Of a DNA stretch of 64,000 bases, positions 9,527-16,837 are shown one piece after another. How positions within the stretch are numbered: position 1 is the stretch's first letter; the number at the start of each line of letters is the position of its first letter. The notes beneath the pieces are model-generated. The model ran no database searches. It had not been told where the DNA came from and worked only from the letters and a program-made list of their open reading frames with translations. The position numbers were made by a program, and so were the translations under genes. This DNA comes from Bin5 sp965232575 (GTDB lineage: Bacteria > Chloroflexota > Anaerolineae > Caldilineales > Caldilineaceae), in assembly GCA_965232575.1 (NCBI GenBank), contig CBDDPZ010000009.1, positions 1,857,984 to 1,921,983 on the forward strand. The letters run 5' to 3'.

Positions 9527-10586
9527 TCAGTTTTCTCCGTAGCGAATGCCGGTGGGGACTACATCCGTTTTTTCGCCGCGGCGGATGGCTTCTGCGGTCT
9601 CGATGACGCTGTTCAGATCGTGCTGTGGTTCGAAGCCGAGTCGGGTCCGGATTTTGGTCAGATCAAGCGTGTAATGGACTGGCGTCGGCAGGCGGGCATC
9701 GGCGTAGATGACACCGAAGCATTCGGCCAGACGCGGGACAGCCTCTCCCCAGTCGATGATCACGTTGCCCGCCAGGTTAAACTCCTCGCCGACGGCTTCC
9801 TCCCTTTCGATGGCTAACTGAAGGCCGCGGACCGATGTCGCGCACATCGCTGAAGTGCTCTTTGTAAGGGACGCCGTTGGGGCTGCGACTGAGAAGGAAT
9901 TGATCCTGGCCGGTCCACCGGGAGATGAGGTTGTCGAGCATCGCCTGTGTGTTGGGATCACTGCTTTTCATAGACTTGTGTTGCTCGTAAGCGGAGCTGA
10001 AGGCCAGGATGTTGGGCAGGCCGGCGTCGTTAAGGAACTCACTTGGCTCGAGGATTGTGGAAAAGCGAAAGGAGGCCGCCGGCAGGCCGTACTGGTAATG
10101 GTACGCCATGGTCAGCTCCTCGCCGACCCATTTGGTGAGAAAGTAGGGCATCTGGTGATAGCGGGCGGCCATGTCCTCTCGAATCGGCTCCTCAAAGTAG
10201 CGACCATTCTCCTCCAGCCGCAGGTAGACGGCGACGGTGCTGGCATATACGAAGCGGTGGAGATCGGGGCAGTGGGTGCGTACGCTCTCCAGCAAGTTGA
10301 GCGTTCCCATGGCGTTGATTTCCAGATACTGACGATTGTCGAAAGGGGCCATAAAGGCAGCGGCCAGATGGTAGACGGAATCAACGCCCTGGACGGCCCG
10401 GCTTACATCGTCCAGGTTGCGCAGATCGCCGGTCACCGTTTCCACGCCGGTGAAGGCGTCCAGCTTGTGGGCGCGGCTGGCGTCGCCGGGGTAGAGGAAA
10501 GCGCGAATTTCATGACCGGCGGCCAGCAGACGGGTGACCAGATTGGCGCCGACCCGACCTGTGCCGCCGGTTACCAGGATTTTCAC
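9527..10586 (-). pseudogene. NAD-dependent epimerase/dehydratase paralogue with a +1 frameshift
   Basis: A second extended SDR, highly similar to 8114-9172 across its length (MKILVTGGTGRVGANLVTRL, HLAAAF, YFLTKWVGEEL, ending VVPTGIRYGEN). The frame breaks near 9829-9836: the coding strand reads DVRDIG then drifts into unrelated residues, while the +1 frame resumes exactly with RGLQLAIEREEAVGEEF, which aligns with RGLILGIEKEEAVGEEF in the intact copy. One extra C in the CC there explains the break. Removing it gives about 352 residues, the same as the paralogue. With an intact copy next door, the gene could be a real decaying duplicate, but a consensus error is equally possible. Confidence 0.83.
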
Positions 10587-10908
10587 TGCCAGACCTTTCT
10601 GTGAGCAACGTCCAGAGGCGCGGAAATGGCTTTCAGTGTATCAGAGAGGTCGAGGCGTGTCTAGAAAGGAGGGGGAACGGCAGGGGAACCGCGGGGGCCA
10701 GGGCCTGGGGGAGAGGGTCTAGTGTGGGCCCAGGGTGGGTGTGGGGATGGAGTGGGAGAGCAAGCGGTAATGGGAGACGCGCCCGGTGGTCGGTTTGGGC
10801 GTTCTTTGCTGCCGTAGTTTGTGGTGGGATCGAAATAGGCGTATAACGGATGCTGTATTATCGATTTTCGTCCAGCCCGGAGGGCCACGCCATGAAAGAG
10901 AACAAGCC
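10587..10908. other. Divergent intergenic region with a long G-rich tract
   Basis: This spacer separates the minus-strand epimerase paralogue from the plus-strand dehydratase operon and must carry both promoters. From about 10668 to 10810 the plus strand contains many runs of three to five G with short spacers (for example GGGGG, GGGG, GGGGG, GGG, GGGGG within 10671-10717), enough for several potential G-quadruplexes. Reading frames here are low-complexity artefacts of the G-richness. No terminator or tRNA was seen. Confidence 0.55.
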
Positions 10909-12015
10909 ATGAAGATCACGGATATGACGGTTGAAAGGTACGCCTGGCCGCGGCCGAAGCCGATCAGCAACGGGAAATACACGTACGTGGATGTCAGCCT
11001 GAACCTGGTCCACATCTACACGGATGAAGGGGTCACGGGCGTGGGTTGGGGAGGCGGCACGGCGTCCGGTCAAGGGAGCGATCTGACGACGACACTTGTC
11101 GACTATTTCAAGCCTGTTGTCGTCGGCGAGAACCCGTTCAACTACCGGCGCATATGGGAGGAGATGTGGCTGCCCAAGCTGGTGGGGCGCCGCGGGCTGT
11201 CGACGCGGGTGATCAGCGCTATCGATATTGCGCTGTGGGATCTGATTGGCAAGGTAGTCCAGAGGCCGGTTTATCAGTTGCTGGGCGGCTACCGGGACAG
11301 CATCCCCGCTTACATTGCGGGCGGATACTATGAGGAGGGCAAGGGTCTGCGGGAACTGGCGCAGGAGATGGAAGAGAACCTGACACTGGGCGCGAAGGCG
11401 ATCAAAATGAAGGTTGGGGGTGTGCCGATTAACGAGGACGTGGAACGGGTGCGGGTGGTGCGGGAGACGATCGGGCCGGAGATCAAGCTGCTGGTCGACG
11501 CAAACAACGCATACACGGCACACGAGGCGATCGAGCTGGCCCGGAAGATCGAGAAGTACGAGCCGTTCTGGTTCGAGGAGCCGGTCGCGCCGGACGACTA
11601 TCGCGGGCACGCGCGAGTTGCGCGGGCGACGTCGATTCCGATCGCCAGCGGTGAGAACGAGTACACTCGCTACGGTTTCCGGGACCTGATCGAGCGTGAG
11701 GGGGCGGCGATTATCAATGCGGATGCCCAGATTCTGGGGGGCATAACGGAGTTCATGCAGGTAGCCGCGCTGACAGCGGCCGAGGATCTGGTGATCGCTC
11801 CTCACGGGGCGCAGGAAGTACATATCCACCTCGTGTGCGCGATCGCGAACGGCCTGATTCTGGAGTTTTACCGTGAGACGGTGGATCCCTTGCGAATGCA
11901 GATTTTCGAAGAGACGATGAAGCTGGACGCGGACGGCAATGTGGACGCGCCGGACCGTCCGGGGTTGGGCATCACGCCAAATTACGAGCTGCTCAAGAAA
12001 TACAGAATCGGGTAG
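10909..12015 (+). CDS. Enolase-superfamily sugar-acid dehydratase-like enzyme
   Basis: A 368-residue mandelate racemase/muconate lactonizing family protein. Seen: catalytic Lys166 and Lys168 (IKMKVG), metal ligands Asp197 (LLVDANN), Glu223 (WFEEP) and Glu249 (ASGENEY), and His299 (IAPHGA). Glu ligands combined with this His resemble acid-sugar dehydratases such as galactonate or gluconate dehydratases. It heads a cluster with a KDPG-aldolase-like gene and a KDG-kinase-like gene, which supports dehydration of an aldonate to a 2-keto-3-deoxy acid. The ATG at 10909 fits the family N-terminus (MKITDMTVE) and has AAAGAG upstream; the longer upstream reading frame lies in the G-rich spacer. The exact sugar is not determined. 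Confidence 0.86.
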   Translation: MKITDMTVERYAWPRPKPISNGKYTYVDVSLNLVHIYTDEGVTGVGWGGGTASGQGSDLTTTLVDYFKPVVVGENPFNYRRIWEEMWLPKLVGRRGLSTRVISAIDIALWDLIGKVVQRPVYQLLGGYRDSIPAYIAGGYYEEGKGLRELAQEMEENLTLGAKAIKMKVGGVPINEDVERVRVVRETIGPEIKLLVDANNAYTAHEAIELARKIEKYEPFWFEEPVAPDDYRGHARVARATSIPIASGENEYTRYGFRDLIEREGAAIINADAQILGGITEFMQVAALTAAEDLVIAPHGAQEVHIHLVCAIANGLILEFYRETVDPLRMQIFEETMKLDADGNVDAPDRPGLGITPNYELLKKYRIG

Positions 12016-12225
12016 TCGCTGATGTAAGGCCGCCCTCGTATTGGCGGATTGGAGTCAACTGCAGTGTCCTGCATTAGCAGGCCGGCAAGTACAGATGTCT
12101 GAACGATTCCTGGCGCAAAATCCTGGGGAAAAAAGCGCGACCGGTTCTATATGGCGCTTCTACATACCGTTTGCCAATGGCTGGCGGGGTACGATAGAGT
12201 TAAAGACGCTACTTGACTTTCTGTC

Positions 12226-12909
12226 GTGTACAGGATTGCTCGCGTGAATAGTGCCCAGCGGACGGTTCAGATAATCGAGAAGGGCGGGGTGGTACCGGTC
12301 GTGCGTCTGCCGGATCTGGCGGGGGCCGTTGGTCTGGCCCAGGCGCTGCTGGACGGCGGGGTGACGGCCGTCGAGTTGACGATGACCAGCCCAGGCGCGC
12401 TGGAGACGCTCTCGCTGCTTCGGGAACGAGTACCTGCCTTTTCTCAGGGCGCGGCGGCTCTGGGCATGGGCTCGGTGCTGAACCGGAAGATGGCGGCAGC
12501 GGCCATCGGCAGTGGCGCGCAGTTTGTGGTCGCGCCGACGCTGGACTTGCCCACGGTTAGCTGTTGCACTGCACTAGATGTTCCGGTCATGCCGGGGGCG
12601 TTTACGCCGACGGAGGTTCAGACCGCATGGCTAGCCGGGGCGGCTGTTGTGAAGGTTTTTCCAGCAACAAAGCTCGGGCCGAGCTACTTTCAGGACGTAC
12701 TGGCACCTCTGCCCCATCTGAAGCTGATGCCTACAGGCGGGGTTGACCTGGAGAATGCCGGTGACTTTGTCCGCGCGGGCGCGGTGGCTGTGGGGGTAGG
12801 CAGTGCGCTCATACGCAAGGACTGGGTGGCGGACGGCGACTGGCAGGCCTTAGCTGAGCAGGCTCGCAGATTTGTGACAGCTGTAGAGGAGGCGCGCGCG
12901 GCGAAATGA
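12226..12909 (+). CDS. eda: 2-dehydro-3-deoxyphosphogluconate (KDPG) aldolase family protein
   Basis: A 227-residue class I aldolase of the KDPG/KHG family, which cleaves 2-keto-3-deoxy-6-phosphogluconate (or the galactonate analogue) to pyruvate and glyceraldehyde-3-phosphate. Seen: VPVVR at residues 23-27, general-base Glu50 (AVELTM), the Schiff-base Lys143 (VVKVFPA), and the phosphate-binding TGGV and VGVGSAL segments near the C-terminus. Start choice is weak: GTG at 12226 or GTG at 12244, neither with a clear ribosome binding site. The stop overlaps the start of the next gene (ATGA), so it is translationally coupled to the PfkB kinase. Context fits a modified Entner-Doudoroff route. Confidence 0.85.
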   Translation: MYRIARVNSAQRTVQIIEKGGVVPVVRLPDLAGAVGLAQALLDGGVTAVELTMTSPGALETLSLLRERVPAFSQGAAALGMGSVLNRKMAAAAIGSGAQFVVAPTLDLPTVSCCTALDVPVMPGAFTPTEVQTAWLAGAAVVKVFPATKLGPSYFQDVLAPLPHLKLMPTGGVDLENAGDFVRAGAVAVGVGSALIRKDWVADGDWQALAEQARRFVTAVEEARAAK

Positions 12910-13901
12910 GCGGGTTTGACGTAGTCACACTGGGCGAGACGCTGTTGCGCATGACGCCGCCAGGCCAATTGCGCATTGAGCAGGCCACCTACTTTGAGCT
13001 GGAAGCGGGCGGAACGGAATCGAACACGGCGGTGGCTCTGGCCCGCCTGGGTGTACGGACAACGTGGATATCGCGCATGCCTGAGAATGCCCTGGGACGG
13101 CGGATCGCGCGCACGGTGATGGGCCACGGCGTGGACACGTCGCACGTCGTCTGGGCTGAGGGTGAGCGGTTGGGGACATTCTTCGTGGAATTCGGCGACG
13201 GCGCCCGGGCTACATCGATCATCTACGACCGGGCCGGTTCGGCGGCGAGCCGCATGACACCGGATGAACTGCCGGAGGATCTTTTCAGCGAGACGGGTGG
13301 GCGGCATCTGCACCTGACGGGCATCACCCTTGCGATCAGCGACAGTTCTGCGGCGACCGCAGCACGCGCATTGCAGCTGGCGCGGGCAGCTGGCTGGAGC
13401 GTGAGTTTCGACTTCAACTACCGTTCCAAGCTGTGGACGCCTGAGGAGTCACGCAGGGGTTGTCACCCCTTTGCCGCGGCGGCGGACATCGTATTTGCGC
13501 CAATTCGCGATGCCCAGACCCACTATGGTCTGCCTGAAGAGATCACGCCGGAAGATGCCCTAGCCACGCTGCGGCAGGAGTTTCCGGAGGCGACGGTCAT
13601 CCTCACGTTGGGCGCTGACGGTTCGATTGCGGCGGAACCGGGACAGGCGCCGATCCGTCAGCCGATCTTTCCCGGCGGCGGAACGATCGGGCGCATCGGC
13701 GCAGGGGATGCCTTCACTGCGGGCGTTCTCTACCGTTACTTGCACCATGAAAGGAAGGAATGGCTGGCCGACGCTTTGAGGTGGGGCGCCGCGGCGGCGG
13801 CGATGAAGTATACGATTCCCGGCGACATGGGGTTGTTTGAAAGGGAGGAGGTGGCCGCTCTGGTGGAAAGCGGCGGCTATTCGGATGAAGTCAGCCGCTG
13901 A
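12906..13901 (+). CDS. kdgK: PfkB-family carbohydrate kinase, probable 2-dehydro-3-deoxygluconokinase
   Basis: A 331-residue ribokinase-like kinase. Seen: the N-terminal GETLLRM segment, the glycine-rich GGTESNTAVALARLG (35-49), and the C-terminal PfkB signature with catalytic Asp268 in GAGDAF (265-270). Phosphorylation of 2-keto-3-deoxygluconate or -galactonate is inferred from neighbours: an acid-sugar dehydratase upstream and a KDPG aldolase whose stop codon overlaps this ATG. Together the three genes form a complete aldonate to pyruvate plus triose-phosphate path. Other PfkB substrates such as fructose cannot be excluded by sequence alone. The next gene starts about 145 bases downstream and is unrelated. 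Confidence 0.84.
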   Translation: MSGFDVVTLGETLLRMTPPGQLRIEQATYFELEAGGTESNTAVALARLGVRTTWISRMPENALGRRIARTVMGHGVDTSHVVWAEGERLGTFFVEFGDGARATSIIYDRAGSAASRMTPDELPEDLFSETGGRHLHLTGITLAISDSSAATAARALQLARAAGWSVSFDFNYRSKLWTPEESRRGCHPFAAAADIVFAPIRDAQTHYGLPEEITPEDALATLRQEFPEATVILTLGADGSIAAEPGQAPIRQPIFPGGGTIGRIGAGDAFTAGVLYRYLHHERKEWLADALRWGAAAAAMKYTIPGDMGLFEREEVAALVESGGYSDEVSR

Positions 13902-14045
13902 AGATCCCAAGCGCGAAGAGCCGGAGAAGCGTCGGCAATACGAGTGTAACCCTCATTTCGATCTCTTCTCCCTGGGCCGCATCCGGCTCTCGGCAGATGG
14001 AATCGGTGGTTGGCGGAGCTTCCTCATTTCAGGTACGAGCCACGG

Positions 14046-15110
14046 ATGGTGGACGACAATTCCCTGGAAAGCTACTATCAGATATTGGGTGTTCAATCCA
14101 ACGCATCGCAGGAGGTGCTTGACGCAGCCTACCGGCGCCAGGTTCGTCTGCATACGGGCGAATTTCTGGACGATGCCGCGCTGATCGCGGGGCCGGAACC
14201 GTCGGACCCACTTCTGGCAAAGGTAGATGAGGCGTACCGGCTACTTTCAAATCCTCTGAAACGCTGGACGCACGACGAGGAGTTGAAGAAAGCGCGGCTT
14301 GTTCCCTTGACTGACGAGGAGTTGGAACTTGCCCGCAGACGAATCGAGCGTCCCGACGCGTGGTTATCTTACCAGCGCCTGGAGAACGGTTCGATATATG
14401 TGCGCGTTGGCTGGGCTGAGGATTTCACCGCGGTATACGATGCGGTCAATTCGGCTATTCCCGAATCGGGGCGCGCTTACAATGCCAGGCTGAATGAATG
14501 GCGCGTAGACCCTAGGTACGAAGCCGAGCTTGCGGCGATTTTTACGAATTTCGAGCGGGCGGATGTGCAGAGACCGCCGCGGCTGATCGGGCCAACCTAC
14601 CAGGGTCCGGCGTACATGCCGACCACGCAGCATATCCCTCAGGCGTGGAAGGGCTGGCCGTTTCTCATTATCGGAGGGCTCATACTTGCAATAGTTGGCG
14701 CGGTCCTGTTTCCGGCCAACCGCGTCGTGCCCGTCTCTGCGGAGGCGACCGCAACCGCTCTGGCACTGATCAGTTCGTATGAACCTCTCGAGAGCAACTT
14801 TGACACAGTCACCACGGGAACGCATTCCGGACTTAAAGGCACTCTCCTGCATCCATCGGTAAATCTGCGTGAGCGGCCAGAAGCTGCCGGACCTGTACTA
14901 GAGCTACTTGGTAACGATCAGACATATCGGGTGATCGGCAGGCTGGAAGATAGTAGCTGGTATGTTGCTACTACCGGCGACTTAACGGGCTGGATTGCCG
15001 CGTGGACCATTACCGTAGATGGAGAACCGGAAAGCCTGCCTGTTGTCAGTGAAAACGAAATCTTGTCGAGGGCGGCAGAGGAAGGCAGGACAGAAGGCGC
15101 CTCTGAATGA
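14046..15110 (+). CDS. Membrane protein with degenerate J domain, one TM segment and a bacterial SH3 domain
   Basis: About 354 residues. Residues 9-80 look like a DnaJ N-terminal domain (YYQILGVQSNASQEVLDAAYRR ... VDEAYRLLSNPLKRWTHDEEL), but the HPD tripeptide needed to stimulate DnaK is absent; the loop reads LHTGEFLDD. Residues 204-222 form one transmembrane helix (WPFLIIGGLILAIVGAVLF). Residues about 264-320 match an SH3b fold (VNLRERP ... WYVATTGDLTGWIAAW), probably extracytoplasmic and wall-binding. The arrangement suggests a cytoplasmic J-like adaptor tied to an envelope domain. The ATG at 14046 places the J domain near the N-terminus; a TTG at 14010 is possible. A hairpin terminator follows at 15238. 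Function unknown. Confidence 0.75.
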   Translation: MVDDNSLESYYQILGVQSNASQEVLDAAYRRQVRLHTGEFLDDAALIAGPEPSDPLLAKVDEAYRLLSNPLKRWTHDEELKKARLVPLTDEELELARRRIERPDAWLSYQRLENGSIYVRVGWAEDFTAVYDAVNSAIPESGRAYNARLNEWRVDPRYEAELAAIFTNFERADVQRPPRLIGPTYQGPAYMPTTQHIPQAWKGWPFLIIGGLILAIVGAVLFPANRVVPVSAEATATALALISSYEPLESNFDTVTTGTHSGLKGTLLHPSVNLRERPEAAGPVLELLGNDQTYRVIGRLEDSSWYVATTGDLTGWIAAWTITVDGEPESLPVVSENEILSRAAEEGRTEGASE

Positions 15111-15237
15111 AATGTAGTCTCTCCGCCATGGTACCGGAGCCTGCTGTTCAAACCTACTTGCCGATACGGTGGAAGATTGCTTCTTTCGTTTTCGGGATGA
15201 TGTGGATAGAATAGATTAAAGAGTGGCAGGATTAAAG

Positions 15238-15288
15238 AGAGAGGATTCTGATAGAGAGAACAAGTCTCTAATTCCTCTCTTATTTTTA
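15238..15288 (+). terminator. Probable Rho-independent terminator after the J-like/SH3b gene
   Basis: Nested hairpin: AGAGAGGA (15238-15245) pairs with TCCTCTCT (15273-15280), and inside it TAGAGA (15252-15257) pairs with TCTCTA (15265-15270). It is followed by TATTTTTATC. The stem is AU-rich but long, and it lies in the 209-base gap between two plus-strand genes. Confidence 0.5.
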
Positions 15289-15319
15289 TCTCTTCAAAAC
15301 GTACGCATAAGCGGAAAAG

Positions 15320-16672
15320 ATGAGAAACTCGGACAGAAAACCTGGATGGTACGGCCGCATTCGCGGAGCAAGCAAGCGCCTCAGTTTGTTGTCACGCGGG
15401 GTGCTGCTAGGCGCGTTGATTGTAGCAGGCTTCACTGTTTACCACTTGTCCCGAGTTAGTTCGACGGCAGACCAGGCAGTGGCGCTAGCGCAGCAAGAGG
15501 GGAAAGAGAATGCTGCTACTGCAACACCCAAGGCAACGCCAGCCAGCGCCAGCCAGGCTGTGAAGGGGACAACCCAGACGAGGGTACAGGGGCGGAGCGA
15601 CTCCGCGGCGCCGGTTGCGGACGCGGGATTTGCGCGGCCGTACATTGTCGAGGATGCTCTGGCCTATGTATACACTGCGAGAATGGGAGAATACTGGTCC
15701 CTGATAGCCGATAGATTTGACTTGGCCGAGGATCTATTGAAAGAGGCCAATTCGGAATTGTGGCAACTGCGGGGGGAGGCGATTCGGCCGGGCGACCAGT
15801 TAGCTATTCCCATTCCCGGTCTCGGCGCGGATGCCGCTTTGCAGCCAATCGTGTATGAAGTGCAGTTAGGAGATTCCTGGGAGAAGATTGCCGGAAGGTA
15901 TGCAGTCACGTATCTGGATCTGCTCTTGGACAATTTCAATTTATGGACGCTGCGGGGTGTTGATATTCGGGCTGGCGATGAGATAACGATCCGGCATTTG
16001 CCGGGCGAAGCGCGCAACGTTGGGGCTTCCCGTGGATGGGCCGACGGACCGCCTGTGCTTGCTTCTTCATACATCGCGGCGAGAGGAGAGAGGACCGGAA
16101 CGCAGACTTCCTCCAACCTGGCGGGAACTTATACTGTGCAGCCGGGAGATACATGGAAAAGCGTTGGGGCGGAAACGGGTATCAACGTAGAAGCGCTGAA
16201 AGAGGTAAACGGCGCCTACAGCGAGCGGGCGCTGGAACCAGGAGATATACTGCGCATCTCGTGGATTTTGCAGGTCGCTATAATGATTCGCCAAGTTGAA
16301 GGCAACGGCGTCCGAAGCGCAACCGATCTGAGCGGTCTTTCAGAGGAGGAGCGGGCCGCTCTGTCCGCGCGGGGACTGGCCGTATATAAGGAGCAGTATT
16401 GTGGCGTCTGTCACCAGCTTGAAAGCGCGGGTACGAGAGGCATTTTTGGGCCTTCGCACGGCGAAATGGTCGAAATGGCCGCTGCCCGCATCGAGGATCC
16501 TGCCTACAGCGGCGAAGCGACCGATGTTTACACCTACCTGTACGAAAGTATCATTGAACCGGGCAAATACTATGTTGAGGGGTATGCGCTGAGCCCACAC
16601 AAGATGCCGTCATATCGCCACATACCTGAGGAAGACCTGGAAGCGTTGATCGTCTTCCTGGCGGGTCAGTAA
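15320..16672 (+). CDS. Membrane-anchored protein with three LysM-like repeats and a C-terminal cytochrome c domain
   Basis: A 450-residue protein. An N-terminal membrane anchor spans about residues 22-43 (SLLSRGVLLGALIVAGFTVYH), followed by an Ala/Thr-rich linker. Three LysM-like modules lie at about 117-164, 178-224 and 270-313; the third is canonical (YTVQPGDTWKSV ... LEPGDILRI). The C-terminal ~100 residues are a class I c-type cytochrome with the haem motif CGVCH at 361-365 and a likely distal ligand Met429 (PHKMPSY). LysM binds peptidoglycan or related glycans, so the design suggests a haem protein fixed to the cell wall. It lies between an SH3b membrane protein and a ScyD-like protein on the same strand. 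This fusion is not one I recognise as a named family. Confidence 0.8.
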   Translation: MRNSDRKPGWYGRIRGASKRLSLLSRGVLLGALIVAGFTVYHLSRVSSTADQAVALAQQEGKENAATATPKATPASASQAVKGTTQTRVQGRSDSAAPVADAGFARPYIVEDALAYVYTARMGEYWSLIADRFDLAEDLLKEANSELWQLRGEAIRPGDQLAIPIPGLGADAALQPIVYEVQLGDSWEKIAGRYAVTYLDLLLDNFNLWTLRGVDIRAGDEITIRHLPGEARNVGASRGWADGPPVLASSYIAARGERTGTQTSSNLAGTYTVQPGDTWKSVGAETGINVEALKEVNGAYSERALEPGDILRISWILQVAIMIRQVEGNGVRSATDLSGLSEEERAALSARGLAVYKEQYCGVCHQLESAGTRGIFGPSHGEMVEMAAARIEDPAYSGEATDVYTYLYESIIEPGKYYVEGYALSPHKMPSYRHIPEEDLEALIVFLAGQ

Positions 16673-16837
16673 TCGCTTAGCAGCATCCCAATCGAGCTTG
16701 CGCTGTTCGGCGAATTTCCTGTTCGAAATGCGTTCGCGCGCCCCGCAGTTGTCTGCACCATTTTGCGCTTCGCCAAGTGGCCGAGGATGGCGTCGGCTCA
16801 GCGCAAACAAGGCGCGGCGCGGGGGAGGAGAAATCAA

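Noticed and set aside
10786..10908. 41-codon N-terminal extension of the dehydratase gene.
   Set aside because: It reads through the G-rich spacer; the family N-terminus MKITDMTVE starts at 10909 with a ribosome binding site.
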